Shown: piece by piece, positions 27,301-36,479 of the stretch
Position numbering within the stretch: position 1 is the stretch's first letter
Layout of the letters: each line of letters begins with the position of its first letter
NCBI RefSeq assembly: GCF_025993685.1
Contig: NZ_DAJPEN010000001.1
Location: 2,728,001-2,792,000 of the forward strand
Length of the DNA stretch: 64,000 nucleotides
From: Bacteroides mediterraneensis
Lineage (GTDB): Bacteria; Bacteroidota; Bacteroidia; Bacteroidales; Bacteroidaceae
Direction of reading: 5' to 3'
Translations under genes and position numbers: made by a program
The notes under the pieces: model-generated
Databases searched by the model: none
The model's input: the letters and a program-made list of their open reading frames with translations, nothing else
What the model was told of the DNA's origin: nothing

Positions 27301-30300
27301 AGAATATTCATCTGCACTTGCTGCAAAGCGCACACTTACGTCTGTTTCAAAAAACTCACACGCAAACTTTTCATATACCTTTGCAGGAATCCATCTTTCA
27401 CCGAAATTAAAATCAAGCTCTCCGAAAGATATTGGCGTAGGTACAGCAGCCTTCAATGCTTCAAGACTCTTTTTTGCCTCTTCATTGCCAGGATGATTCT
27501 CTAGCCACCATTCCACCTGCTCTGCCTTTTCCACTACATTGCCGGATATGAATCTGTCTGCAATCTCATAACCTCCTTCAAGAGGATTATAATAGATTCG
27601 TCCGTCCAAATCAGAAATTATCTCATCTTCCTCCTTATCAGGCAAAAGCGAACATATATAAGGCAAATTCACATCACCGTACTTGTTCAAAGAAGCAGCA
27701 AGTCCTTCAAGTGAAGTCGTAACAGTCTTGACTTCATTCACTTGAAACGAAACAGGATGGTCGAAAATATCAGCTTTTATAAACTGTCCTTCACGTGAAC
27801 GTTCAAGAAAAAGTATCTCAGTAGAACCAGGATCCATTTTCAGCACATCCAAATTCTTTTTTGTATTCAGAAAGCCATAGAAACCTACAAAATCATCATA
27901 AAGCCGGTTCAGTTTACTGCGTTCCTCCTTGTCTTCCGTCCTTGTTTCACTCTCGTTGTCATACAAACGATGATAGCAATCCCTTAAATCAATGTACTTG
28001 CCTAATTTTGTCAATTGACCGATTGGAAGATCAAGCGGATTGAAAGTTGGATTACCAAAGGAAGTATTCGACAGAAATCCAAGCTGTGTACCTTGCCTTA
28101 CTATAGAACCGTCCTTCAGATGCGAAGACATCATTGTATTATAAGGTCGTGGAGTAGTATCTATTATCGGTTTCGACTCTACTTTTGGTGGTATAATGTT
28201 ACGTTTTCCATCATCTATAAGCAATTCAGAAAACAAGTCAAGCTGCACGTTGTTAGTCTGAATTTTCTTTGTTCTGCCTGATCGGTTGTTACCTTTGATT
28301 TGTCCGACTTTCTGTTTGGTCGTTTGCTGTTTACCAGTACGTTTCTTTTCAGATGGAGCCGGAGTAACTTTAGGAGTAGAAGCCTTTATTTCCTGATTGA
28401 ACCGTTCCACTTCTTCAGCCCATGCCTGTATAGCCTTATCCGGAAGATTATAATCTTCATCCTCTACCATAACAGAAATGGGATGATGCTCGTCATCAAA
28501 GTACACAGTCTGACCGTCCATTTCACGTGGAGACTCTATATCTGTTCTTGCACTTTCATACAGATCAAACAGAGTAAGAACCGGCACACCTTCAGGAGCT
28601 TTTTCTACTTCCGTACTCTTCTGACGTTCCTCTTCCTCAATCTCTTTCTTATACATATAGCCATAAACGGAAGGATCCATATTCTCCTTCCTCCATTCCC
28701 GCAAACTCATTCCCTCCAGTTCTCTACATGCCCGTTCAAGACCTTCATCAAGCCAGTGAGCCTGAGAACCGGACAAAATAGTAATATATCCGTGTTTGGC
28801 AGCTTCCTGAAGAATAGCCTCTGTATTACTATCAATCTTAGCCATAGACTCATAAGCTTTCAAAGCATCGCCTATAGCCTTAACAGAAAGTTGAACAGGC
28901 TCTTTTATCTCTTCTGCTACAGCATCCACCACTTCAGGAGTATAACGGTTGCCTACATATTCTTTCAACTCCTGGATTTCATGAAGCTTAGCCGGTTCAA
29001 AATGAATATCACGTTCTATCCTTACACCTCTTACTTCAACTTCCTCAATCTCATGAAGAGAAGCATATCCAAGTTCCCATCCATAGCCCATTGTAGTCAG
29101 TGTAAACAAATCTCCTGTTTTCCTATCCGCTTCAAGCACATAACAAGTATATGCACCAAATGGCATAAAATATCTTATATAAGCTACCTTATCACCAATC
29201 AGTCCACCATCCGTTTCATACAGTGCAGGAATCTTATCAGCAACTTCCTTCGGCATATAGGTAAAAGCCTGTTTAGTTTCCATTTCACCTTGAAGTTTCT
29301 CCACATAGTCATCATCTCCATAGAACAGTCCTTTTGACAACTCATTTGATATATCCCTGTCCAGCTTTAATTTCAAGTCACTACATATACCTTCAATTCC
29401 ACTTTCATGGTTATATACCATACATTTCTTGCCATAAGGATTAGTCGAAAGTTTTCTTGATGTAGCCACACAATTCTCCATGCTTTCCGTTGCAAACATG
29501 GCATTATGAGTAAACAATACCTTATCAGGATTATCAGGATCGGGAACATCAACCGTTTCTATAAACAAGCGTTCCTGTTCGGAAACAATACCTTTACCCG
29601 TATTTTTCTGCAAAACAATCAAGTCACTGCCAACCTCCGTCCCAGCATTTTCTGTAAATAAATTTTCTGGCAAACGGATAGCAGAAACAAGACTTGAATT
29701 ATTCATCAGATACTCCCTAATAGGTTTGTTGGAGGGTGAATCCAACAAACCCTGTGAAGTAATAAAAGCAAGTATTCCACCTTCCCGAAGAGTATCAAGA
29801 CCTTTTACAAAGAAATAGTTATGAATGGCACGAGTTGACAAGACTTTTGCTTCCTCCTTTGATTTGGAATATGCACGGTCATATACCACATAATTGCCAA
29901 AAGGAATATTACTGGAAATACAGTCGAAATGATTCATCAGCTCAGGTGATATTTCCTCAAAACCACGATTGTGCAGAAAGACCTTTCCGGTACTGTTCAA
30001 AGCTTTCATTATTATTCCCGTGAGCAGATCCTTTTCAAAACAGAATCTTTCCTTTGCATTTTTCCCGAATGAGTTGATAAAAGAACCCATACCGACCGAA
30101 GGATCCAAAAAAGTTTCAAACTTGATACCGTTATCGGCAAAACTTGATGCTATGGTATCAGTTACCCTTGTATCAGTATAGAAAGAAGTAAGCACACTTG
30201 ATTTGATACTATCCATGAGCAGTTTAGCCTGTACCGGATTTGCAGCACCTTCCTTGATTACCTGTTGTAACTCCTGAACCATAGGAAAAAGTTCAAGTTC

Positions 30301-30495
30301 CGATTTAGCCCATCTGGAACGGTCAGCCAACGTACTTGCCGGATTCAGGACACACTTCAATCCGCCAAATCCATTATATCTGCCAAGAATCTCCCTTTCC
30401 TCCTTACTCGGTATCCTTTTTTCCGCTTCAAGAAGCAATACTGTACGTATAGCCTCAATGTTGTTACGGAGAACAACCTTCTTGTTATATGACAT
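24319..30495 (-). CDS. Giant N6-DNA methylase / SNF2-type helicase of the ICE
   Basis: This 2,058-residue protein carries an N-terminal adenine methylase core (motif I LDPSVGMGSF near 140; motif IV variant SNIPFGNY near 195, where the usual NPPF is NIPF), a long middle region, and a superfamily 2 helicase: Walker A HQVGAGKT near 1215, DESH box near 1385, and motif VI RDGRAVRKGN near 1722. A coiled coil closes the protein (about 1830-1990). Such fusions are frequent in Bacteroidales ICEs, and roles in anti-restriction or plasmid-form maintenance are assumed but not proven. It ends the DUF4099-topB operon (13 nt from topB). Confidence 0.85.
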   Translation of the reverse strand: MSYNKKVVLRNNIEAIRTVLLLEAEKRIPSKEEREILGRYNGFGGLKCVLNPASTLADRSRWAKSELELFPMVQELQQVIKEGAANPVQAKLLMDSIKSSVLTSFYTDTRVTDTIASSFADNGIKFETFLDPSVGMGSFINSFGKNAKERFCFEKDLLTGIIMKALNSTGKVFLHNRGFEEISPELMNHFDCISSNIPFGNYVVYDRAYSKSKEEAKVLSTRAIHNYFFVKGLDTLREGGILAFITSQGLLDSPSNKPIREYLMNNSSLVSAIRLPENLFTENAGTEVGSDLIVLQKNTGKGIVSEQERLFIETVDVPDPDNPDKVLFTHNAMFATESMENCVATSRKLSTNPYGKKCMVYNHESGIEGICSDLKLKLDRDISNELSKGLFYGDDDYVEKLQGEMETKQAFTYMPKEVADKIPALYETDGGLIGDKVAYIRYFMPFGAYTCYVLEADRKTGDLFTLTTMGYGWELGYASLHEIEEVEVRGVRIERDIHFEPAKLHEIQELKEYVGNRYTPEVVDAVAEEIKEPVQLSVKAIGDALKAYESMAKIDSNTEAILQEAAKHGYITILSGSQAHWLDEGLERACRELEGMSLREWRKENMDPSVYGYMYKKEIEEEERQKSTEVEKAPEGVPVLTLFDLYESARTDIESPREMDGQTVYFDDEHHPISVMVEDEDYNLPDKAIQAWAEEVERFNQEIKASTPKVTPAPSEKKRTGKQQTTKQKVGQIKGNNRSGRTKKIQTNNVQLDLFSELLIDDGKRNIIPPKVESKPIIDTTPRPYNTMMSSHLKDGSIVRQGTQLGFLSNTSFGNPTFNPLDLPIGQLTKLGKYIDLRDCYHRLYDNESETRTEDKEERSKLNRLYDDFVGFYGFLNTKKNLDVLKMDPGSTEILFLERSREGQFIKADIFDHPVSFQVNEVKTVTTSLEGLAASLNKYGDVNLPYICSLLPDKEEDEIISDLDGRIYYNPLEGGYEIADRFISGNVVEKAEQVEWWLENHPGNEEAKKSLEALKAAVPTPISFGELDFNFGERWIPAKVYEKFACEFFETDVSVRFAASADEYSVKCSSKNGNINHKYAVKGEFKTYDGINLMKHALHNTIPDITKSKTVVDFNGNETEIKVRDGAAIQLANTKIEEIRNGFTDWLQSQPDGFKNKLAEKYNRLFNCFVRPNYDGSHQEFPQLDLKGLGFPDLYKSQKDAIWMLKVNNGGICDHQVGAGKTVIMCCAAYEMKRLGIVNKPMIIGLKAIVFDIANTFRKAYPNARVLYPGKNDFTPQNRQRIFNDIKNNDWDCIILTHEQFGMIPQSLDIQQAILQKELDSVEENLQVLIEQGKEVSRAMLKGVEKRKMNLEAKLKSIADDIASRKDDVVDFKRMGIDHLFVDESHKFKNLMFNTRHDRVAGLGNSNGSLRALNMLFAIRTIQERTGKDLGATFLSGTTISNSLTELYLLFKYLRPQALEKQNINSFDAWAAVFAKKTTDYEFSVTNEIVQKERFRHFIKVPELAAFYAEICDYRTAKDIGIDRPEKNEILHNIPPTPVQEEFIKKLVEFARTGDATLLGREPLSQKEENAKMLIATDYARKMSLDMRMIDPSYEDHVDNKASHCAKMISEYYKKFDFVKGTQFVFSDLGTYKPGEWSVYSEIKRKLVEDYGIPSSEVRFIQECKTEQAKKAMIEGMNKGTIRVLFGSTEMLGTGVNAQERAVAVHHLDTPWVPSALEQRDGRAVRKGNWVAKQHADNKVDVIVYAVEKSLDSYKFNLLHNKQLFINQLKTNSLGKRTIDEGGMDEQNGLNFSEYVAILSGNTDLLEKAKLEKKITALESERKSFAKERDEARFRLNTIDKSIDFHTRQANEAKADMEQFNRLARKDSDGNLLNDLKLNGIENQDIKVLAAKLQEISNKARTNGEYQQIGEIYGFHVVVKSEASQKDMFDFVDNRFMVKGMGNIYYTHNNGHLANDPKLACTNFLSALEKIPKVIENHERELEKVKRDVETYKAIASGEWKKEGELRKLKSELSELDRKISLTINKNKEEDNNVGLNVETSNRKQQKVINEKAKIKMT

Positions 30496-30507
30496 AGGCT
30501 ATACATT

Positions 30508-32610
30508 TTATTTATTGTTCTTGAATTCGAATGACGTAGAACCGTCCTCCTTTAATATCAGTACGGCATTAAACTTCTTGCCAGCTTTGCTAACAAGCCC
30601 TTTCAGTGTCGGAGTATGACTTTGAGTAATAAGGCTTCTCACTTCCTTATCAGTGAGTATTTTACCACATACCTCCCTGAAAATTCGGAACTCACAACCC
30701 TCAAAAGTACATTTGGCAACTTTGGGATAAATCTTTACAGAATTATTCTTGCAAACCGGACAAGTAAGCAGTTCTGTATTATCCTTTGAGATAATTGACG
30801 CTTCCAAAAGCTCCGTACATATCTGTCCAGTATAATCCTTTATTTCCTGGTTGAATCTGGCTGCATCATTCTCTCCATTCTCAATCTTTGCCAAGGCAAG
30901 TTCCCACATACCCGTCATTTCAGCATTGGCGATTCGCTTATCCTTAACAATATCATAGACTGCCATACCTTTATCAGTAGGAACAAGTGTTTTTTTCTCA
31001 CGTCTGATATATTCTCTTAGAAGCAGAGTTTCTATAATATTGGCTCTTGTAGCCGGAGTTCCAATACCACAACCGTCCATAGCCTTTCTTACCTCGCCAT
31101 CCTCAATTTCTCTTCCTGCATTCTCCATTGCAGAAAGAAGAGTTGCTTCAGTAAACAAAGGTTTTGCCTTTGTCTTATGTTCCGTCTCTTTCAATGAAGA
31201 TATTCTAATGTTTTCACCCTCTTTAAAATCAGGCAAAAATTCAACTTCCTTATCTTCATCCTCTTCTTTTTCATTAAGCACAGCTTTCCACCCTGGATAA
31301 GTTACCTTTTCCGCTTTCAGAACAAAATCCACATCAGCACCATTCAATGTTACAGACAATACATCCTTTTGTGAGATTTCAGAAAATGCTTCGAGCATTC
31401 TCGCCATTATCATACGGTAAATCTTATCCTCATTGGCACTCAACTGTTCAGGCTTATTGCCTGTAATCAATAGCGCATGATGGTCAGTTACTTTTGAAGC
31501 ATCTACAGAGCGTCTGTTCAGTTCATGGCTTAGAATCTCAGGAACAACATTTTCAAAACCGAAACCATCCTTTGAAAACTCTATCAGTCCACTGATTTCA
31601 TCAAACACATCATCACCGATATATCTGCTTCCCGTTCTCGGGTAAGTTATAAGTTTCTTCTCATACAGACTTTGAGCAAGTGACAGCGTTGTATCCGCTG
31701 AAAAGCTGTATTTTCTGTTTGCTTCTTTCTGCAAGGTGGTAAGGTCGTATAAGAGAGGTGGTTCGGTACGGACTGCCTTTCTTTCGACCTTCAACACGGA
31801 AAGACAGCCGTGTCCATCAGTGGTGATGTTATCCGCAAGGATAGCTTTCACTGCGGACTGGGCTGTTTCCCTTCTCTCGAAAGTAGTCTCTGATACAGCT
31901 TTCCATAGAATACCATCTTTATCCAGCATCGCTTCAAGTTTCCAATAAGGAACACTCTTAAACTCTTTGTTCTCGATATACCTTCTGCATATAATCGAAA
32001 GTGTAGGAGTCTGAACCCTTCCAAGTGAGAATCCGTTTTTACCTGCAGAGATAGACAAGGCACGGCTGGCATTTATGCCAACCAACCAATCAGCTTCACT
32101 GCGTGCCTTACCTGCACTATAAAGATTGTCAAATTCATTTCCAGGACGAAGCTTTGAAAGCCCTTCCCTGATAGCCTTATCTGTAAGACTGCTTATCCAT
32201 AATCTTACATAAGGCTTGTCAGAATTAAGATAGGAATAAATATATCTGAAAATGAGTTCACCCTCACGACCGGCATCAGTAGCCACGATAATCTTTTCAG
32301 AACGATTGAAACAATTCTTGATAATCCCAAGCTGCTTGACTGCAGCCGGATCATTTATATACTCTCCGTCCTTTCTTATTTGACGGACAATTAGACGGAA
32401 CGGTTCAGGAAGCAACGGAAGATCCTCTTTTCTGAATCCCTCCACACCATACTGTTGTGGCATAGCAAGAGTAACGAGGTGACCTATAGCCCAGGTAACA
32501 ATATAATTGTTTCCTTCCATATATCCGTTCTCACAGCTATCTGCACCAACAATAGCCGCCAGTTCTCTGGCAACTGACGGCTTTTCTGCAATAATACAAG
32601 TCATACCCAT
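30508..32610 (-). CDS. topB: DNA topoisomerase III (type IA)
   Basis: The 700-residue enzyme has the Toprim domain (MTCIIAEKPSVARELAAIVG; ATDAGREGELIFRYI near 112), the active-site motif LITYPRTGSRYIG with the nucleophilic Tyr near 323, and a C-terminal zinc-ribbon-like segment (CPVCKNN, CTFEGCEF, about 613-640). In CTnDOT the homologous gene is exc, which takes part in excision. It lies 12 nt after the DUF4099 gene and 13 nt before the helicase-methylase gene. The start could be the second Met of MGM. Confidence 0.94.
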   Translation of the reverse strand: MGMTCIIAEKPSVARELAAIVGADSCENGYMEGNNYIVTWAIGHLVTLAMPQQYGVEGFRKEDLPLLPEPFRLIVRQIRKDGEYINDPAAVKQLGIIKNCFNRSEKIIVATDAGREGELIFRYIYSYLNSDKPYVRLWISSLTDKAIREGLSKLRPGNEFDNLYSAGKARSEADWLVGINASRALSISAGKNGFSLGRVQTPTLSIICRRYIENKEFKSVPYWKLEAMLDKDGILWKAVSETTFERRETAQSAVKAILADNITTDGHGCLSVLKVERKAVRTEPPLLYDLTTLQKEANRKYSFSADTTLSLAQSLYEKKLITYPRTGSRYIGDDVFDEISGLIEFSKDGFGFENVVPEILSHELNRRSVDASKVTDHHALLITGNKPEQLSANEDKIYRMIMARMLEAFSEISQKDVLSVTLNGADVDFVLKAEKVTYPGWKAVLNEKEEDEDKEVEFLPDFKEGENIRISSLKETEHKTKAKPLFTEATLLSAMENAGREIEDGEVRKAMDGCGIGTPATRANIIETLLLREYIRREKKTLVPTDKGMAVYDIVKDKRIANAEMTGMWELALAKIENGENDAARFNQEIKDYTGQICTELLEASIISKDNTELLTCPVCKNNSVKIYPKVAKCTFEGCEFRIFREVCGKILTDKEVRSLITQSHTPTLKGLVSKAGKKFNAVLILKEDGSTSFEFKNNK

Positions 32611-32621
32611 AATACTGCAGA

Positions 32622-33983
32622 TTAGATTTTACGACCTTTTTTCTTTTGAACCTCTTTCTTCTGTTTTTCAGTAGGCTCTGTCTGTTCCTTTTTTAGAGGT
32701 TCTTTTACATGTTTAGTTGCCTCATTAGTTTTGCCTTCATTATTCACGGCAACCTGAGTCTTGTTTTCTTCAGCTAGAGCAACAACTTTCGCTTCACCCT
32801 GTTCCTGTTTCCTGTCCGGATTCCATCTGTAAAACCTCGGTCGGTTTTCTTCCTTGTCAAACTTAACGTATGCATTGAAAGGCTGTCCGGCTTTATCAAC
32901 CATATTCTTGATATAGAGTGTACGTCCTTCATTAAGTGCAGCCTGCTGTTTTTCTGTAAGTTCCACTCCGCAAATTTTCCTTGAAACACCTTTCTGTTGT
33001 TCCTGATTTACATGCAGAGTCACACTCTGCCTTGGAGTATTGTCAAACTTGAATTCGATACCCTTCTTATCGGCATTAATCTGAATCTGAGCATTGAAAG
33101 GCTTACCTGCTTTGGAAATCATATTCTCCACAGCAACAGCCTTACCCATAGCAAGATCTGCCTTCTGTTGTTCGGAAAGCTTAACACCCTTGATTTCATC
33201 AGGGACACGTACACGGTCAGCCCTCAAAGCTATCAGCTCGTTCGTTTGTGCATCAACAGATATGAAAGCCTTAAACGGTTCTCCGTTTTTAGGAGTAACG
33301 TCAGCCAGTCTTCCAAGATTACCCGTTTCACGGAGCATCTTCTTGTCTTCCTCTGAAAACTCAACACCCATGAAAGGAAAGTCCAACCGTGGTTCTTTTC
33401 TGATTGTATGAATAGCTAGTGCAAGATTAGCGTCAGTATCTTCACGAAAAGCAAGTCTGGCTTCCGTATAGATAGTCTTATCGCCAAAAGGAACTGCAAT
33501 AGGCATCAAATTACTCTTTCCCCATCCAAGCATCTTTTCAAGATTACCCGAAGCCTTCAACTGTTCACGAGTGATTCCAATTGCCGTAAGCTCATTCCAA
33601 TCAATACGTTCTTCGTTTACCCGGCCAAGCTGTTCTTTTGGAGCATAGTCCTCCAGATTCACACGCATCAGTTTCAGCTGTTCTTCATTCTCTTGCGGTT
33701 GCTGAAGCATTTCCTGGAGAATCATTACAGAGCTTTCCACTTTGTCTGCAACCAGTCTGTACAGTCCGGTTCTTGAAGGATCATTAAACTGTCTGGTAAA
33801 GTTCTCCATGAAGTTCTTGAAAATACTGTCATTTTCACTGAATTTCATGAACTGTCCTGAATGTACATCAAGTGGCTCAACTGTCTGTACCTTACCTTCT
33901 GCATCAACTGATGAAACTACTGATAACTTTTTCGATTCCTTATCCTCCAGTACAAGGATGTAGTCATTGGTGTTCGTATCCAT
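32622..33983 (-). CDS. DUF4099/DUF3945 ICE protein
   Basis: The 453-residue protein has an N-terminal part with RIDWNELTAIGITREQL and GWGKSNLMPI (DUF4099-like), followed by repeated DUF3945 units, each with a form of 'GxxLxxxQKxxLxxGxxxxVxNMxxKxGxPFNA' (near 235-400). The last 60 residues are basic and Lys/Glu-rich. It starts from ATG 33983 (MDTNTNDYIL); an in-frame ATG at 34013 would put the start across the -7 box. It is always found beside topoisomerase genes in Bacteroidales ICEs and may be an accessory of DNA processing. Function unknown. Confidence 0.85.
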   Translation of the reverse strand: MDTNTNDYILVLEDKESKKLSVVSSVDAEGKVQTVEPLDVHSGQFMKFSENDSIFKNFMENFTRQFNDPSRTGLYRLVADKVESSVMILQEMLQQPQENEEQLKLMRVNLEDYAPKEQLGRVNEERIDWNELTAIGITREQLKASGNLEKMLGWGKSNLMPIAVPFGDKTIYTEARLAFREDTDANLALAIHTIRKEPRLDFPFMGVEFSEEDKKMLRETGNLGRLADVTPKNGEPFKAFISVDAQTNELIALRADRVRVPDEIKGVKLSEQQKADLAMGKAVAVENMISKAGKPFNAQIQINADKKGIEFKFDNTPRQSVTLHVNQEQQKGVSRKICGVELTEKQQAALNEGRTLYIKNMVDKAGQPFNAYVKFDKEENRPRFYRWNPDRKQEQGEAKVVALAEENKTQVAVNNEGKTNEATKHVKEPLKKEQTEPTEKQKKEVQKKKGRKI

Positions 33984-34010
33984 AATTCTAAATTTAATGG
34001 GTTTGAACAC

Positions 34011-34018
34011 CAAATATA
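34011..34018 (-). promoter_or_regulatory. -7 promoter box of the DUF4099-topB operon
   Basis: The minus strand reads TATATTTG, an exact TAnnTTTG match, 28 nt before the start codon at 33983. A weak CTTG lies 22 nt further upstream. Confidence 0.6.
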
Positions 34019-34042
34019 TAGCTTACTTATGCGGATGGTGCA

Positions 34043-34075
34043 AGTGAGGGAAAAGTGGGGAAAATGAGGGAAAAT
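34043..34075. repeat. Three tandem 10-11-bp repeats upstream of the promoter
   Basis: GTGAGGGAAAA, GTGGGGAAAA and TGAGGGAAAA follow each other directly. They lie just upstream of the expected -33 position of the DUF4099-topB operon, where an activator would bind, and are spaced about one DNA helical turn apart. Confidence 0.65.
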
Positions 34076-34089
34076 TGGCAAAAAAATTA

Positions 34090-34117
34090 AGGGACTATGC
34101 AAAAAAAAGCATAGCCC
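34090..34117 (-). terminator. Terminator after the XRE gene at 34134
   Basis: GGG-CTATGC (34090-34099) pairs with GCATAG-CCCC (34108-34117) around an A8 loop. On the minus strand it is followed by TTAATTTTTTT. It separates the low-GC block from the topB operon. Confidence 0.85.
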
Positions 34118-34133
34118 CAACACTTTATAGAAA

Positions 34134-34418
34134 CTAAAGATCTCTCAATAGTTCATTTTTTAGAGGTTCGCATAATGTCCTGTACAATATTCTTTTATTC
34201 TCAGGTATATCCTCTTCAGACAAACTAAATAACAATAAATAAGACTCTGGTATATTTAAAGCCTCACATATCTTATTAACTGTTTCCTTACCAGGAAATG
34301 ACTTACCCGATTCGATATTACACATTGCATTAGCTGATATTTCACACATATCTGCTAATGTTTTCTGAGAAATATTCTTATTTTTTCTCAATGTTTTTAT
34401 TGCGTTCCCTAAATTCAT
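34134..34418 (-). CDS. XRE-family HTH regulator
   Basis: A 94-residue protein with a complete XRE domain at the N-terminus (GNAIKTLRKNKNISQKTLAD, SANAMCNIESGKSFPGKETV) and a short C-terminal tail. It is 4 nt downstream of a 61-residue unknown gene and ends just before a terminator, so it closes the small operon that starts near 35479. Confidence 0.85.
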   Translation of the reverse strand: MNLGNAIKTLRKNKNISQKTLADMCEISANAMCNIESGKSFPGKETVNKICEALNIPESYLLLFSLSEEDIPENKRILYRTLCEPLKNELLRDL

Positions 34419-34422
34419 ACTT

Positions 34423-34608
34423 TTATTTAAAAATAGAAGAAAAGAATTCTAATATCTTTGGACTAACTTCCAATAGCTTAGATATAGCATAAATCAGAAG
34501 ATTCCTATCAATACATGTTTTATGATTTATATAGCAAATCACAATTTCTTTTTCTTCTTTTGTTAAATCTGACTTTATTATAAGTTTAATAATATCTTTT
34601 TTATTCAT
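34423..34608 (-). CDS. Small hypothetical protein
   Basis: The 61-residue product (MNKKDIIKLIIKSDLTKEEK and a helical rest ending in FFSSIFK) has no known family. It looks all-helical. It is a gene and not a chance frame to judge from its fit in the operon: 34 nt after the 278-residue gene and 4 nt before the XRE gene. Confidence 0.5.
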   Translation of the reverse strand: MNKKDIIKLIIKSDLTKEEKEIVICYINHKTCIDRNLLIYAISKLLEVSPKILEFFSSIFK

Positions 34609-34642
34609 TTTTTTGACAATTATAACAATAATAAAAAAACGA

Positions 34643-35479
34643 CTACGCTAATCTCAACATACTATTCTTTTTATTATTATAATAATCATCATCCGTACCT
34701 AAGGAATAGATATAATATCTTGCCGTCCTAACAATATCTTTAATAAGCTCTATTAAAGGTATTGTTATTTTACGATACAAATCTTTCACAATCCAATATC
34801 TACTTTTAGTAATACTATAAAGCAAATTTTCTTTTTCAGAAAAAAGATTAAGATTTGTATTACAAAATGTGCAGTCATTATATGACAAATCATATAACAA
34901 ATCACATACTGTAACAGCACTTATACCCTTAATATGTATCGTTCTATCTTTATATTCTCTATAGTTGCATAAACTTATATCTAGATAATTTACTTTAGTC
35001 TCTTTAACAACACATCTTTTTGCTAAAGTATCAATATCCAAATATCCACGAAATTCCCTTATGGGAGTTTTATTCTTTATCGTACTTATGAATGTTTCTC
35101 TTATACTTTCCTCGTCTATATTAGACCAAGTATAAGATGAACTTGATATTTCTCCTTTCTTTTTAAAAAGTTTGACGAATCTATCTAAATCATTTATTTC
35201 TTTTAAGTTCAATTTGCTAATGTTACGTAGTGAACTTAAAAAATAGCTACGCATTTTGCGAATATATGCATCCGCAAAAATATCAAGCCTTTTTTCATCT
35301 ATACAAAGGCTTGAAGTATCAACATCATCACTGTATCCATTGGCTCTTAGCAATGAAGTCAATGCACACATAGGAACATTCATAACCTCTTGTATTATAT
35401 CTAATGAGGTCATGAACGATACATTCCTATCTTCGAGTAAGGATGAAGCTACATTTTCTATTTTGAGATGTTCAAACAT
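34643..35479 (-). CDS. Hypothetical protein with a short Cys pair
   Basis: No family is recognised in this 278-residue protein. The first 70 residues (TSLDIIQEVMNVPMCALTSL, LLRANGYSDDVD) look like a weak HTH. The middle is charged and helical; near 195 there is a CTFCNTNLNLF segment that could bind metal with other ligands. There is no signal peptide. A strong Bacteroides promoter lies directly upstream. It heads the small operon that ends in the XRE gene. Low GC and absence of relatives suggest cargo. Confidence 0.6.
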   Translation of the reverse strand: MFEHLKIENVASSLLEDRNVSFMTSLDIIQEVMNVPMCALTSLLRANGYSDDVDTSSLCIDEKRLDIFADAYIRKMRSYFLSSLRNISKLNLKEINDLDRFVKLFKKKGEISSSSYTWSNIDEESIRETFISTIKNKTPIREFRGYLDIDTLAKRCVVKETKVNYLDISLCNYREYKDRTIHIKGISAVTVCDLLYDLSYNDCTFCNTNLNLFSEKENLLYSITKSRYWIVKDLYRKITIPLIELIKDIVRTARYYIYSLGTDDDYYNNKKNSMLRLA

Positions 35480-35503
35480 TTAATATATTAATAATTTACG
35501 CTG

Positions 35504-35534
35504 CAAATATAATGTATTATTTTTATTCCACAAA
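35504..35534 (-). promoter_or_regulatory. Bacteroides promoter for the 35479-34134 operon
   Basis: On the minus strand a -33 TTTG (35531-35534), a 19-nt spacer and a -7 TATATTTG (35504-35511) match the consensus exactly. The start codon at 35479 follows 25 nt later. Confidence 0.8.
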
Positions 35535-35610
35535 ACAAAATACAATTTTTACTTGTATAAATACTAAAATGTCAATATTAATCTCTATACTTCAATGCGA
35601 ATAATGATTT

Positions 35611-36423
35611 TTAATCATGAATAGTAATCAATTTTATAATCTTATCAAGTAAAGGTTTAGATTTTACTTCTACTTCTTTTGATTTGCCAACCATATTTGA
35701 ATAAGCTACAAAAACAAGGAAAGCCTTTAAGACTGCTTTATCTAAGTCCTGAGAAATCAAAGCTTCATTATATTGTATTTCCATGAACCCTGAAATTGTA
35801 AAGAATACGAAATATGCTGTATAAATCAAAAAATTAATATTGTTTTTATGAGTCACATAAAGAGCCAGTTCCTGCATTATAGGTTCGTATTTATGTTCTC
35901 CCCAATCTTTTAGTGGCGATTGTTTTTTTATTATCCATTGAATGAAATTAGGACGATGGACACATAAAATTGCACCTAATGTTAGTGTTATAAAAATAAT
36001 GGTGGACGTTGAAAAATTTAAATTAAACAAATAATCAATAGCTTTTATAATAACCAAAGGAAAACCTAAAGAATAAATTGTAACCATCAAATAGCTCATT
36101 AAGATTGTAAACGCTGGGAAAATTAATTTATATCCCATAAAAATGAAATCCATTGGGAGCAATAATATAAGCCATATTTTTCTTATTATTTTATTACACT
36201 TTTGCACTCTAGTATCACACAATAAAAATATGATTAAACTTGTGAACACATATATCAAAAAATATTTCAATGTTATTAAATCCACAATCCACCAAAACAA
36301 AACCAACAGAAAAACCTCAAAAACAAGAATACCAAGTACAATCAATGAGACTTTGTTATTTTCTGATATCCTATTCCACCATTTATCTTTCTTTGAATCA
36401 ATATTTTGTTCTTGTTTGCCCAT
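35611..36423 (-). CDS. Multi-pass membrane protein, unknown
   Basis: The 270-residue protein (from ATG 36423; an ATG at 36444 is also in frame) has a hydrophilic N-terminus and five or six transmembrane segments: about 27-50, 52-70, 83-100, 105-135, 140-160 and 190-215. The C-terminus is basic and cytoplasmic by the positive-inside rule. No family is recognised. A -7-like box TACCTTTG (minus strand, 36453-36460) precedes it. It is separated from the next operon by 132 bp and may be a single-gene unit. Confidence 0.7.
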   Translation of the reverse strand: MGKQEQNIDSKKDKWWNRISENNKVSLIVLGILVFEVFLLVLFWWIVDLITLKYFLIYVFTSLIIFLLCDTRVQKCNKIIRKIWLILLLPMDFIFMGYKLIFPAFTILMSYLMVTIYSLGFPLVIIKAIDYLFNLNFSTSTIIFITLTLGAILCVHRPNFIQWIIKKQSPLKDWGEHKYEPIMQELALYVTHKNNINFLIYTAYFVFFTISGFMEIQYNEALISQDLDKAVLKAFLVFVAYSNMVGKSKEVEVKSKPLLDKIIKLITIHD

Positions 36424-36479
36424 AACACAATTCTTTTTAGTCAAAAACCTTACAAAGGTATAAATTACTTTTAGTCAAA

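Noticed and set aside
28300..29337. A 345-codon plus-strand frame.
   Set aside because: It lies entirely opposite the methylase-helicase gene, is rich in Phe/Ser/Ile/His as antisense frames are, and has no recognisable domain.
34043..34075. CRISPR-like short repeats.
   Set aside because: The three units are contiguous without spacers and only 10-11 bp long; no cas genes are in the window.
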